NCBI RefSeq assembly: GCF_011317445.1
Contig: NZ_JAAAPL010000001.1
Coordinates: 930,001 to 994,000 of the forward strand
Source of the DNA: Chelativorans multitrophicus
GTDB lineage: Bacteria; Pseudomonadota; Alphaproteobacteria; Rhizobiales; Rhizobiaceae
Length of the DNA stretch: 64,000 nt
Direction of reading: 5' to 3'
Of this stretch, positions 1-8,650 are shown one piece after another. The translations under genes and the position numbers were made by a program. The first letter of the stretch is position 1, and each line of letters opens with the position of its first letter. The notes under the pieces were generated by a model. It was not told the DNA's origin, made no database searches, and worked only from the letters and a program-made list of their open reading frames with translations.

Positions 1-189
1 CTGGCCGTTCTGTTTATCCGGCTCTACCGCTCGCTCGACGCGATTGTTGGCGGGGACGAAACAGTTGCAAAGGCGTGGCTGCGCAATAACAACGCCGCGC
101 TCGGCGGCAAGCCGATCGACAAGATACGGACCATACCGGGCCTTATGGATGCCATCGCTTACCTGGACGCCCGACGCGCTGTCGTCTGA
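1..189 (+). CDS. Xre/MbcA/ParS-type antitoxin, C-terminal part
   Basis: The frame is open from the first base of the window to TGA at 187-189, so only the last 62 residues are seen and the start lies outside. They include WLRNNNAALGGKPID and a final helix, the pattern of the C-terminal toxin-binding domain of MbcA/ParS/Xre antitoxins (DUF2384). In this family the protein neutralises a RES toxin and usually represses its own promoter through an N-terminal helix-turn-helix, which is not visible here. The RES gene overlaps it downstream in another frame, the usual order of this toxin-antitoxin type. The family call rests on the fragment plus its partner. Confidence 0.85.
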   Translation: MAVLFIRLYRSLDAIVGGDETVAKAWLRNNNAALGGKPIDKIRTIPGLMDAIAYLDARRAVV

Positions 190-916
190 AGCGCGGCCCT
201 ATCGTGGCCGATGCTGGCGGCTGGTGGAGGCCCAGCATAGGGTTTCGACGCTGAAGCTCGTCGATACGCTGGACGAACAGGCAATCCTTGAAGACCTGAT
301 CGAAGAGACGAAGCCCGTCGTTCCGGCCGAATGCCGTCACCTCGACTATCTTCTCTGGACCCCCTTCCGCTACGGCTCGATCTATCCTCGCGGCTCGCGC
401 TTCCGCCGCGCGGGGCGGACGCTCGGGGTCTATTATGCGGCGGAAGAACCACGAACGGCTGTGGCCGAGATGGCGTTTTACAGGCTTTTGTTCTTTGCCG
501 AGTCGCCCGATACGCCCTGGCCATCGGACGCCGGCGAGTACACGGCCTTTGCCGCCGAAGTTGCAACCGAGCGCTGCCTGGACCTTACGGTGCCGCCCTT
601 GAACAGCGATGAGGCGCGGTGGACAAACCCGACGGATTACACCGCGACGCAAGAGCTGGCGGATGCTGCACGCAATGCTTCGCTGGAAATCATCCGTTAC
701 CGGTCCGCTCGCGATCAGGCAGGGAACCGCAACCTGGCTCTGCTCACCTGCCGCACCTTTCTGCAATCAGGTCCCGTAGAGCGTCAGACGTGGCGGCTTC
801 GCCTGAGCCCTTCCGGCGTGCAGGCCATCTGTGAGTTCCCGGAAACCCGCCTTGAATTTACGAGAGATGCCTTTGCCGCCGATCCGCGGATAGCGGTCCT
901 CAATTGGGAACGTTGA
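149..916 (+). CDS. RES-domain toxin
   Basis: 255-residue RES-family protein. Characterised members degrade or ADP-ribosylate via NAD+ and stop growth when not bound by the antitoxin. The core pattern GRTLGVYYAAEEPRTAVAE followed by an EMAFYRL-like stretch is typical of RES folds, and the length fits the family. I chose ATG 149 because the open frame upstream gives unrelated arginine-rich sequence. This start lies inside the antitoxin gene and the two overlap by 41 bases, which suggests translational coupling. The gene looks intact. The toxin assignment is secure from family and context; the exact catalytic activity is inferred from relatives. Confidence 0.88.
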   Translation: MPSLTWTPDALSSEARPYRGRCWRLVEAQHRVSTLKLVDTLDEQAILEDLIEETKPVVPAECRHLDYLLWTPFRYGSIYPRGSRFRRAGRTLGVYYAAEEPRTAVAEMAFYRLLFFAESPDTPWPSDAGEYTAFAAEVATERCLDLTVPPLNSDEARWTNPTDYTATQELADAARNASLEIIRYRSARDQAGNRNLALLTCRTFLQSGPVERQTWRLRLSPSGVQAICEFPETRLEFTRDAFAADPRIAVLNWER

Positions 917-1064
917 AGCTGCTGCCGTTCCCCCGCGAGAACCTCGACATCGCCACATGCGCAAAGCTCCCGTTCGGCACCAGCGCCGCGGTCAAGCATT
1001 CGCAAGCTGGAACCATCGCCGGGTCCCTGCCGTTGTCGCGGAGAAACCGTCGTGGGGGTCGCAA

Positions 1065-1931
1065 GTGCCGAAACGTTCAGCCACTTTGGCCGAAGCGGAT
1101 GCGCCGGGAAAGAATGAAGCCGTAAATCGTCAATTCTTCGTCGGGCTGGCACGCGGTTTCGGAGGCGCGCTTATTTTCGCACTGCCGATGCTGATGACGA
1201 TGGAGATGTGGTGGCTCGGCTTCTATGTGGACAGGTTCCGACTGGCCCTTCTTCTCATCGTCAACCTACCGCTGCTGGTCCTGCTTTCTCATCACGCGGG
1301 TTTTGAGGAAACCTTCGAGTGGCGCGAGGACCTGCGCGATGCCTTGATCGCCTATGGAATAGGCATTCTGGCAAGCGCTGTCGTGCTCACCATTTTCGGC
1401 ATTATCAGGCCCACCATGCCGATGGACGAGATCGTCGGCAAGATCGCGATCCAGTCCATGCCCGCCAGCATTGGCGCGCTTTTGGGCAGGACGCAGCTTG
1501 GCGGGAGGAAGGTGGAGCCGCAGGAGGGAACAAAGGGGGAGACCTATGCGAGCGAATTGTTCCTCATGGCGATCGGCGCCCTCTTCCTGGGTTTGAACGT
1601 GGCGCCGACGGAAGAAATGATCCTCATTTCCTACAAGATGACGGAGTGGCACGCGGTTCTGCTCATCCTGCTTTCGCTGCTGCTGATGCATGGCTTCGTT
1701 TATGCGGTGGAATTCAAGGGGGAAAGCACGCTCGGGCCGGAGACTCCGTGGTGGAGCGCCTTCTTGCGATTCACACTGGCCGGATATGCGATTTCGATCC
1801 TCGTCTGCCTTTATGTTCTGTGGACTTTCGGCCGTACCGACGAGCAAGCGGCCACGCAAATCGTGATGTCCGTCATCGTTCTAGGCTTCCCAGCCTCGCT
1901 TGGCGCGGCTGCCGCCCGATTGATCTTGTGA
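1065..1931 (+). CDS. TIGR02587 family integral membrane protein
   Basis: About 288 residues with six or seven hydrophobic segments, for example GALIFALPMLMTMEMWWLGF near the N-terminus and further spans to the C-terminal end. It matches the TIGR02587 (DUF2391-like) membrane family, whose function is unknown. The frame can be extended to an ATG at 957, but the added residues are basic and not membrane-like. GTG 1065 has a GGGGGT ribosome site six bases upstream and is preferred. The next gene is the TIGR02588 partner that normally accompanies this family, starting 13 bases after the stop, so the two are probably co-transcribed. Confidence 0.8.
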   Translation: MPKRSATLAEADAPGKNEAVNRQFFVGLARGFGGALIFALPMLMTMEMWWLGFYVDRFRLALLLIVNLPLLVLLSHHAGFEETFEWREDLRDALIAYGIGILASAVVLTIFGIIRPTMPMDEIVGKIAIQSMPASIGALLGRTQLGGRKVEPQEGTKGETYASELFLMAIGALFLGLNVAPTEEMILISYKMTEWHAVLLILLSLLLMHGFVYAVEFKGESTLGPETPWWSAFLRFTLAGYAISILVCLYVLWTFGRTDEQAATQIVMSVIVLGFPASLGAAAARLIL

Positions 1932-1944
1932 AGGGGAAACAGTT

Positions 1945-2391
1945 TTGGCCAACGTAAAGGAGGACCGAAAGGACGGCCGGAACAACCGAAAAGAGGTCCG
2001 CGCGAACGGGACGGGCGCAAAACCCGGTCCTATCGAATGGATCGTCGGAGGCATCTCGGCCGTGATCGTCCTGAGCGTGATTCTGTTTTTGCTCTATCAG
2101 GCCATTAGCAAGGAGGAAGTTACTCCGAACCTCACCATCAATATCGAGCAGATACAGGCGACCGGCGGCATGTATCATGTTGAATTTCGCATCACAAACA
2201 ATGGAGATGCGACGGCGGCGGGGGTGCTCGTCCAAGGGCGGCTCAGAGACGGCGGCCAGGTGGTCGAAGAAAGGGAAGTGACGTTTGACTTTGTCCCCGG
2301 CGGCTCAGAAGCGCGGGCAGCCCTGATCTTTATGAACGATCCCGCCGACCATGACCTTGAGATCGTACCAAGCGGATACAGGGAGCCGTAG
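1945..2391 (+). CDS. TIGR02588 family protein
   Basis: 148 residues starting at TTG 1945, with AAGGGGAAA ahead of it. After a charged, basic N-terminus of about 28 residues there is one transmembrane helix (WIVGGISAVIVLSVILFLLY) and then an extracytoplasmic beta-rich domain containing VEFRITNNGDATAAGVLVQG, an immunoglobulin-like fold pattern. This is the TIGR02588 family, of unknown function, found next to TIGR02587. The pair may form one membrane complex. That is inferred from the adjacency only. Confidence 0.8.
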   Translation: MANVKEDRKDGRNNRKEVRANGTGAKPGPIEWIVGGISAVIVLSVILFLLYQAISKEEVTPNLTINIEQIQATGGMYHVEFRITNNGDATAAGVLVQGRLRDGGQVVEEREVTFDFVPGGSEARAALIFMNDPADHDLEIVPSGYREP

Positions 2392-2592
2392 GCGGGCCCG
2401 CGACGGGGGTTCTTCAGGAGCAATCACGCCCGCATTCAAGGCCGAGCATGATGGGCCAGACGTGACTTTTGGCTCATCGGGCTCACGAATGGTTAAATAG
2501 CGATTCAATATTTCTTGGTAATTGGTCGTTAGCACTCTGCGCATGGGGGCTCGACGGGCTTTCCGCCGGTCAATCTGTTCTGCGTGGTGCTC

Positions 2593-3597
2593 ATGCGTTT
2601 CTCAGGCGTAACAACCATCCTTCTCGCCTGCCTTTCACTGGGCGGATGCACATCCCGCGGGTTGACCGTGGACGAGCTGCTTGCGCAACCCTCCCGAGAG
2701 ACGACCGGTTCCGTCAGCAGAGTTGCCGACGCAAGCCCGGCCCAGCAGGATCAGCCAGCGGAGATGCTGGCCATGGCGCCTCCGGCCCCAATTCCGCACG
2801 CGCTGGAGTCGGGCGTGATCGAGGCAGGCATGCCCGTACCGTCCACCAAACCCATCGCGTTTATGGCGCCGCCGAAGGTTCAAGCAAGCGCTATTCCCCG
2901 TAGCAAGGTCTTCCGGCATAGCTTCCGCGATGCGAAGCCGATCAATTTCGGCCATGCCTCACCGCATTCCCTCGCCGTCCACGGTGTCGACGTGTCACGC
3001 TGGCAGGGGGAGATCGACTGGGTGAAGCTGCGCTCGCAAGGCGCAAATTTCGCCTATATCAAGGCCACAGATGGCGGCGACCATCTGGATCCGATGTTCA
3101 AGAAGAACTGGCGCGCTGCCGCGGAAGCCGGCTTGAAGCGAGGCGCCTATCACTTCTTCTACTGGTGCCGGGTGGCCAGCGAACAGGCGGACTGGTTTAT
3201 CCGCAATGTGCCCAAGGACCCAGGCGCTCTGCCTCCCGTTCTCGACGTCGAGTGGAACGGGGAATCCAGCTGCAAGAAGCGCCCGTCGCGAGAGGTGGTG
3301 CTGGAGAAAATGCGGGTCTTCCTTGAAAGACTGGAAAGGCATTACGGCCAGCGCCCGATCATCTATACCGCGCCGGATTTCTACCGCGACAACCTGCAGG
3401 GCGCTTTCCGGGACTATCCTTTCTGGCTCCGTTCCGTGGCAGGGCATCCGGCCAAAGTCTATCCCGACCGCAAATGGATTTTCTGGCAGTATTCGGGCTC
3501 GGGCCTTTCGCATGGCGTGGATGGCAAGATCGACCTCAACGTGTTTCACGGCAGCGAGGACGACTGGCACCGGTGGGTCGCCGCCTCCACCAGCTGA
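2593..3597 (+). CDS. Glycoside hydrolase family 25 lysozyme, lipoprotein
   Basis: 334-residue lipoprotein. The signal peptide ends in a lipobox (LGGC, Cys near residue 18), followed by a low-complexity linker to about residue 125 and a GH25 domain to the C-terminus. GH25 enzymes cleave the N-acetylmuramyl beta-1,4 bond of peptidoglycan. The expected acidic residues are present: D133 in GVDVSRWQ, and D218 and E220 in LDVEWNG. ATG 2593 is chosen over the GTG at 2584 because it begins directly with the signal peptide. It probably acts in the periplasm, anchored to a membrane, in wall remodelling. No prophage genes adjoin it, so a phage endolysin role is unlikely. Confidence 0.9.
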   Translation: MRFSGVTTILLACLSLGGCTSRGLTVDELLAQPSRETTGSVSRVADASPAQQDQPAEMLAMAPPAPIPHALESGVIEAGMPVPSTKPIAFMAPPKVQASAIPRSKVFRHSFRDAKPINFGHASPHSLAVHGVDVSRWQGEIDWVKLRSQGANFAYIKATDGGDHLDPMFKKNWRAAAEAGLKRGAYHFFYWCRVASEQADWFIRNVPKDPGALPPVLDVEWNGESSCKKRPSREVVLEKMRVFLERLERHYGQRPIIYTAPDFYRDNLQGAFRDYPFWLRSVAGHPAKVYPDRKWIFWQYSGSGLSHGVDGKIDLNVFHGSEDDWHRWVAASTS

Positions 3598-3601
3598 CAG
3601 G

Positions 3602-3618
3602 GGCCGGCTTTGCCGGCC
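3602..3618 (+). terminator. Hairpin after the GH25 gene
   Basis: GGCCGGC-TTT-GCCGGCC forms a perfect 7-bp stem five bases after the stop codon. There is no downstream T-run, so it is a weak intrinsic terminator or an mRNA-stabilising hairpin. The rest of the gap to 3838 shows no convincing gene. Confidence 0.4.
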
Positions 3619-3838
3619 GCATCAAAAGCTCCTTTGCCCTGCCTTTTCCCTATCGCCGGGAAGCATTGCGGACCCTGCGCCTGACGGCATCAATGCCGTT
3701 GCAAGCGGCGCACAGCCGGCAAAATCATGCCCAAGCGGCATGAAGCAGCGTGAATATCTTCTGAGCAACCGGCACCGCGGGCTTGGTTTCCCTGCGCGGA
3801 ATGGCAAAGTATAGCGGACGAAGGATGGGGGTTATCAA

Positions 3839-4702
3839 TTGCGGATCGGGAGCTTGGCATTACCGCGACTTTTCTGGCTTGCCTTTATTGTCTTGCCCTT
3901 CGTGTCCGGTTGCGGATCCACATCGGCTGTGGCTCCTCTTGTCCAACCGATAGAATCCGAAAAATACTCATCCATCGTGGTCGACGCCGGTTCTGGAGAG
4001 ATCCTTCACCAATATGCGGCGGATGCGCCACGCTATCCGGCATCGCTTACGAAGATGATGACCCTTTACCTCCTCTTCGAGGCGATTGATTCCGGCATCC
4101 TGTCGCCAACCAGCAGGATTACCGCTTCGGCCTATGCCGCCTCCCGCCCTCCCAGCAAGCTTGGCTTGAGGCCGGGAGACTCCTTCGATGTCCAGACGGC
4201 CATACTAGCGCTGTGCGTGAAATCCGCAAATGATGTGGCTGCCGCCGTGGCGGAGCATCTGGGGGGAACCGAGCAGCAATTTGCCGGCATGATGACTGCC
4301 AAGGCCCGGCAGCTCGGTATGAGATCCACGGTGTTCACCAATGCTTCGGGACTGCCTGATTCAGGCCAGATGACCACCGCACGTGACATGGCGTTGCTTG
4401 CTCTGGCGCTGCATAACCGGTTTCCCCATCATTATCATGTCTTTGCCAATCAAAGCTTTGCCCATGAGGGAAGAACCATCAAAGGACATAACGATTTGCT
4501 CGGGCGTGTGGATGGCGTGGACGGGATCAAGACGGGCTATATCCGCGCATCCGGCTACAACATAGCCACGTCCGCTGCACGCGGACGCAAGCGAATTGTC
4601 GTGATTGTGATGGGAGGCGACACCGCGAGATCGCGAAATGCACATGTCGAACGCCTCCTGGAAGCCTACCTGCCACAGGCCGGATTTGCCGCAATTCGAT
4701 AG
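3839..4702 (+). CDS. D-alanyl-D-alanine carboxypeptidase, S11 family lipoprotein
   Basis: 287 residues starting at TTG 3839, with GAAGGATGGGG about 10 bases upstream. The N-terminus is a lipoprotein signal (VSGC, C25). The three active-site motifs of low-molecular-weight penicillin-binding proteins are present: S69-L-T-K72, S129-A-N131 and K231-T-G233. Family members remove the terminal D-Ala from peptidoglycan pentapeptides and so limit cross-linking. It lacks the long C-terminal membrane-anchoring region of DacA/DacC, so the lipid anchor probably replaces it. It follows the GH25 gene on the same strand; both are wall-active lipoproteins. Confidence 0.92.
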   Translation: MRIGSLALPRLFWLAFIVLPFVSGCGSTSAVAPLVQPIESEKYSSIVVDAGSGEILHQYAADAPRYPASLTKMMTLYLLFEAIDSGILSPTSRITASAYAASRPPSKLGLRPGDSFDVQTAILALCVKSANDVAAAVAEHLGGTEQQFAGMMTAKARQLGMRSTVFTNASGLPDSGQMTTARDMALLALALHNRFPHHYHVFANQSFAHEGRTIKGHNDLLGRVDGVDGIKTGYIRASGYNIATSAARGRKRIVVIVMGGDTARSRNAHVERLLEAYLPQAGFAAIR

Positions 4703-4853
4703 AGCTTTTGGCATCGCCAAGGGGCTGCTGGAGCGTTTGCGGCGAGCCCTCGCGGCGTCACGCATTGTTATGGACTGAAAAGCAGTGTTACTATACTCTT
4801 CGAGTGAAGGGTTGGTGTGGCATTTGCCACGATAAGATCTGGTAGTCCTCTCG

Positions 4854-5747
4854 ATGCAAGAAGGTGCTTGCGCGGACGGTTCCGGCCGTCTGTCATCCAT
4901 ACCCCGTCGGCTCGCTGTGGCCGCGGCAGCTCTGCTGCTGCTAGCCGGCGCGGCGGGACTGGCTGCCATTCAAACCGTGCCGGAGTTCATCCTTTTTCGT
5001 GAACGGCTGGTGCTGAATCTCCTGGAGCTCGAAAGCAGCATCGAACTCCAGCCGCTTGATCTCAAAACAAGCGACGGCCTTACGCTCCGCTCCTGGTATC
5101 ATCCGCCGATGCCTGGCAAACCTGTCTTCGTCTATTTCCCCGGAAGGGATGGCGATCTTATCCGCAAGCCAGCCCATCTTTTTCAGCTTGCCGAACAGGG
5201 CTACGGCCTGACGCTCGCCGGGTATCGCGGCTATGGCGGGAATCCGGGACATCCGAGCGAGCGGCTGCTCTACAGGGACGCGACGGCCTTGCTCACCAAG
5301 CTGACCGAGGAACGGCTCGCACCGGACGGGATCGTCCTTTATGGCTATTCGATGGGGACAGGGGTCGCAAGTTATGTGGCGACGCAGGCGCAGTCCCAAG
5401 CGTTGATACTTGAAGGCCCGTTCACTTCGTTTCCCGACGCGGTGCGCCGGCAAGTGCCTTCCATTCCGCTCTTCCTCGTTCGAAGCCGTTTCGATAACCG
5501 CGCGCGTATCCCAAATATTCATGTGCCGATCCTGCTCCTGGCGGGAGAGAACGACACCGTCACGCCACCATCTTTTGCGGAGACGCTCGCGAAGCTGAGC
5601 GAGGGGGTATCGCAGGTGCAGGTTCTACCCGGCGCCAACCACCTCAATATGTACCGTCACGGAGCACTGGACGCCGTGGCGAGTTTCCTGCTCGGTCTGG
5701 CCGCAACGGCAGATACCGGGACGGCGGAAGCAGAAGCGGCAATCTAA
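4854..5747 (+). CDS. Alpha/beta hydrolase, membrane-anchored
   Basis: 297-residue protein with one N-terminal hydrophobic segment (about residues 18-40) and an alpha/beta-hydrolase domain of the BEM46/ABHD13 type. The nucleophile elbow is GYSMG with S166. The likely acid is in GENDTVTPP and the likely catalytic histidine in GANHLNMY. The segment FVYFPGRDGD is the strand leading to the oxyanion region. The substrate is unknown. The N-terminal segment may anchor it with the catalytic domain outside the cytoplasm. It stands alone between the carboxypeptidase and an oxidoreductase. Confidence 0.82.
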   Translation: MQEGACADGSGRLSSIPRRLAVAAAALLLLAGAAGLAAIQTVPEFILFRERLVLNLLELESSIELQPLDLKTSDGLTLRSWYHPPMPGKPVFVYFPGRDGDLIRKPAHLFQLAEQGYGLTLAGYRGYGGNPGHPSERLLYRDATALLTKLTEERLAPDGIVLYGYSMGTGVASYVATQAQSQALILEGPFTSFPDAVRRQVPSIPLFLVRSRFDNRARIPNIHVPILLLAGENDTVTPPSFAETLAKLSEGVSQVQVLPGANHLNMYRHGALDAVASFLLGLAATADTGTAEAEAAI

Positions 5748-5943
5748 CGCTTGTTCGCCGGGGAACCGGGTGCGTCCGCGGGCGAATATCGCGCGCCAGC
5801 CGGCTCGCGTATCAGCGCCTGCATGGCAAAGATCGCTCATTCATACAAATCGCAAGACTTAGCCATATTTTGTGAACGGCGCGAACGCAGCTTTAAGTAT
5901 TAGGTTCATGAGCTTCCGATTCACTTAAGGCATCGGGCGGGGG

Positions 5944-7548
5944 ATGATCGAAGACCTGCGGGACACAGCTCCATATCCCGAGAAAACAGACGTCATTGTT
6001 GTCGGCGCAGGAGCTGTGGGAATCCCGCTTGCTGTCCAACTTGCGCGTGGAGGGAAACGCGTGCTGCTTCTGGAGGCCGGCGGCAGGGCAAAAACAGGCA
6101 CACTCCAGGGCTTCGAAGGCACGACCTCGGTCGGTCGGCATCTGAGGGGATTGCAGGAGGCGCGCCTGCGATCGCTCGGCGGCACGACCAATGCCTGGGG
6201 CGGCCAGCTGCTCGAATTCGATCCGATCGTTTTCGAGCAGCGCGATTGGGTGGACGGAAGCCGTTGGCCGATTACGAGGAGGGATCTGGATCCGTTCTAC
6301 GAGCTCACCTTCGAAATGCTCGGAATGCGCGACCGCATCAAGAACACCGAAACTCTCTGGCAGAAGCTCAACGTTGCGCCGCCCGACACCGGGCGTGATC
6401 TGGACCTGTTTTTCACACGTTGGACGCCCGAACCCAATTTTTCACGGGTATTCCGGTCAGACCTGGCGACGAATCCAAACCTCCACGTGATGACAAATGC
6501 TCCGGTCGTGGGCCTGTCGCGCCTCGAGAGCGGACGGCGCTTCGGTGTCACGGTCGCTCCGCGCCATGGAGATACCCTTTCCCTCTCAGCCCGCCATGTT
6601 GTTCTTGCCCAGGGCACGATTGAAATAGCCAGATTGCTATCAATGCCGCTGACGAGCGGCGAAATAGCTCCCTGGACGGGTAATCCGTGGCTGGGAAAAG
6701 GTTTTTGCGACCATGTGGACGCCGATGTCGGCACCGTCAGGCTGACCGATCCCGAGCGCTTTCATCAGATTTTCGATGGCGCATTGCTCCACGGCCACAA
6801 ATATCTGCCTAAACTGAAGCTTTCGAGTGAAGCTCAGAGACGCCGCAGGCTTTTGGGAATCGCGGGGCACTTCGTCTTTCAGTCGGGTCATGAGAACGGA
6901 TTGAAGGCCATCAAGGGCATTGTTCGCAGCCTGATGCAGGGACATCTCAACATGTCCGAGTTGCAGGATTGGCGCGCTCTGGCCGCTATCCCAAAGGTCG
7001 CCATACCGGCCGCCATGCACTTGTTGCGAAATCATCGGATCTACAATCCTGGGGATGGCGGCATCACGCTTCGCGTCACCGGAGAACAAATGCCCCTGCG
7101 TGAGAGCGGATTGCGGTTGACTGGGAAAAACGATCCGCAGGGAATGCCCATCGCCGAAATTGATTGGCGTATCGACGGCCAACCTGAATTGGAAACGATC
7201 GCCACCTTCAGCAGCTTGGTGGCTGACTTTCTGAAACGCGAAGGACTGGCGCAAGTCTCTCTTGATCCGCGGCTGACCGCGCGCGACCCCGGTTTCTTGA
7301 GCAAGATCGAAGATGGCTTTCACCAGATGGGAATGGCCCGTATGGGCGCGTCCCCGAGCGATGGGGTCGTGGACAAGGACTTGCGGGTGTTCGGCACCGA
7401 CAATCTGTTTGTCGCCGGCGCCGCTGCATTCCGCCCTGCCGGCTTTCCCAACCCGACCCTCACCGCGATCGCACTGGCCCTGAGGCTAGGAGATTTTCTG
7501 CTGCGACAACCGGCTGGTCGCGACGCTTTCGCAGCACAAGCGGGATAA
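5944..7548 (+). CDS. GMC-family FAD-dependent oxidoreductase
   Basis: 534 residues with an N-terminal FAD-binding Rossmann motif G21-AGAV-G26 and a GMC C-terminal domain (FHQMGMARMG, then VAGAAAFRPAGFPNPTLTAI). GMC enzymes oxidise alcohols or sugars with FAD. The substrate cannot be read here. ATG 5944 has GGGCGGGGG directly upstream. There is no signal peptide or cytochrome partner next to it, unlike the gluconate or sorbitol dehydrogenase complexes. It appears to be a single-gene unit. Confidence 0.87.
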   Translation: MIEDLRDTAPYPEKTDVIVVGAGAVGIPLAVQLARGGKRVLLLEAGGRAKTGTLQGFEGTTSVGRHLRGLQEARLRSLGGTTNAWGGQLLEFDPIVFEQRDWVDGSRWPITRRDLDPFYELTFEMLGMRDRIKNTETLWQKLNVAPPDTGRDLDLFFTRWTPEPNFSRVFRSDLATNPNLHVMTNAPVVGLSRLESGRRFGVTVAPRHGDTLSLSARHVVLAQGTIEIARLLSMPLTSGEIAPWTGNPWLGKGFCDHVDADVGTVRLTDPERFHQIFDGALLHGHKYLPKLKLSSEAQRRRRLLGIAGHFVFQSGHENGLKAIKGIVRSLMQGHLNMSELQDWRALAAIPKVAIPAAMHLLRNHRIYNPGDGGITLRVTGEQMPLRESGLRLTGKNDPQGMPIAEIDWRIDGQPELETIATFSSLVADFLKREGLAQVSLDPRLTARDPGFLSKIEDGFHQMGMARMGASPSDGVVDKDLRVFGTDNLFVAGAAAFRPAGFPNPTLTAIALALRLGDFLLRQPAGRDAFAAQAG

Positions 7549-7588
7549 TATAGGTTTGGAATTGGGTCTGCTGCTCAACCTGCATTCC

Positions 7589-7638
7589 TTGACTCATATA
7601 TAGCTCATTGGTTATTGATCCAATCCATAGCCAATGAG
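7589..7638 (+). promoter_or_regulatory. Probable promoter/operator of the ArsR-SRPBCC genes
   Basis: Perfect inverted repeat CTCATTGG (7604-7611) and CCAATGAG (7631-7638), with an additional CCAAT at 7620-7624, in an AT-rich stretch just before the ArsR start at 7651. A TTGACT at 7589-7594 could be the -35 box. The layout suits autoregulation by the adjacent ArsR-type repressor. Confidence 0.5.
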
Positions 7639-7650
7639 TTATAAATCGCG

Positions 7651-7977
7651 ATGCAGCAGCAGTCTTACGACATCCTGTTTCGAACGCTTGCAGACCCGAA
7701 GCGGCGGGCAATCTTCGAGCGACTGTGCCGCGATGGAGACCAAACGGTCGGCGCATTGACGGCTCAAGCCGGTATCTCGCAACCGGCGGTCTCGAAGCAT
7801 CTCAGGATCCTGAAAGAGGCAGGGCTGGTGCGCGACCGTCACCAAGGCCGGCAGACGCATTATAGCGCCGAACTCGGTGCGCTTACACCGCTGGTCGATT
7901 GGACGAACCAGATGACCGGGTTCTGGCAAAGCCGGTTCAACAACCTCGAAGACCTGCTCAAAAGGATAGACCAGTGA
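7651..7977 (+). CDS. ArsR/SmtB-family transcriptional regulator
   Basis: 108-residue winged-helix regulator. The recognition helix region is AQAGISQPAVSKHLRILKEA, followed by a wing (RQGRQTHY-like). No cysteine cluster for metal binding is seen, so it is more like the ArsR proteins paired with SRPBCC/AHSA1 genes than a metal sensor. It overlaps the next gene by four bases (GTGA), so the two are translationally coupled, and an inverted repeat upstream is the probable operator. Confidence 0.88.
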   Translation: MQQQSYDILFRTLADPKRRAIFERLCRDGDQTVGALTAQAGISQPAVSKHLRILKEAGLVRDRHQGRQTHYSAELGALTPLVDWTNQMTGFWQSRFNNLEDLLKRIDQ

Positions 7978-8384
7978 CCGATACCGCGAGCGAAACGCTT
8001 TCCGTTGTTGTCGAACGGGAATTCCCCTATCCGCCGGAAAAGATCTGGCGTGCGCTTACGCAACCACACCTGATCGAGGAATGGCTCATGAAGAACGACT
8101 TCAAGCCTGTCGTCGAGCATCGTTTCAATCTCAGCGCCGATTGGGGCAGTGTCGATTGTCAGGTCCAGGCGGCTGAGTCGCACAAATTGTTGTCTTACAC
8201 CTGGGACACCAAGGATCTCAGGAGTGTCGTCACCTGGACGCTTACACCGACAAGTTCCGGAACTCTTCTGCGCATGGAACAATCGGGCTTCCGCGCGGAC
8301 CAGCAGCCATACTACCGCGGTGCCCAGGCCGGCTGGCCGAGATTCTTCGCGGGCCTGGAGCAGGTCCTCGAACGGATGGGCTGA
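7974..8384 (+). CDS. SRPBCC (AHSA1-like) domain protein
   Basis: 136-residue START-like protein. VEREFPYPPEKIWRALTQPH is the usual opening of the AHSA1/CalC subgroup, and WTLTPTSSGTLLRMEQSGF is a core strand pair. These domains bind small hydrophobic ligands. GTG 7974 is chosen because it overlaps the ArsR stop (GTGA) and AAAAGGA lies just upstream; the longer frame gives no recognisable sequence. The ArsR-SRPBCC pair is common, with the SRPBCC protein thought to sense or handle the ligand. Confidence 0.88.
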   Translation: MTDTASETLSVVVEREFPYPPEKIWRALTQPHLIEEWLMKNDFKPVVEHRFNLSADWGSVDCQVQAAESHKLLSYTWDTKDLRSVVTWTLTPTSSGTLLRMEQSGFRADQQPYYRGAQAGWPRFFAGLEQVLERMG

Positions 8385-8420
8385 AAGCCCGTGGCGAACT
8401 CATCTCTCGAAAGGGTGCTA

Positions 8421-8642
8421 ATGAACTGGAACGCCTGGATTCGGCAAATTCACCGCTGGCTATCGATAATATTTACGATCACCGTCATCGCCAATTTTGT
8501 CGCCATGGGATTGGGCGAGCCTCCCGCCTTCGTGGTCTATTCGCCGCTGCTCCCGCTCTTCTTGCTGATGTTCACCGGCCTCTATATGTTCGCGCTGCCA
8601 TATGCCAGGAGGTGGCGCGGCGGCCGACGCACCGCCGGATAG
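8421..8642 (+). CDS. Small two-helix membrane protein
   Basis: 73 residues with two hydrophobic helices, the second being PLLPLFLLMFTGLYMFALPY, and a basic C-terminal tail. ATG 8421 has AAAGGG about six bases upstream; a GTG at 8391 is possible but less likely. It follows the SRPBCC gene by 36 bases, and the DUF1801 gene starts nine bases after its stop, so it probably belongs to the same operon. It resembles uncharacterised small transmembrane proteins often seen beside ArsR/SRPBCC genes. No function is assigned. Confidence 0.68.
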   Translation: MNWNAWIRQIHRWLSIIFTITVIANFVAMGLGEPPAFVVYSPLLPLFLLMFTGLYMFALPYARRWRGGRRTAG

Positions 8643-8650
8643 GAGCGGAC

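Noticed and set aside
2473-2495. CATCGGGCTCACGAATGG, similar to the recurrent dyad motif, before the GH25 gene
   Set aside because: The spacer between the half-sites is three bases too long, and the flanking GGC is absent.
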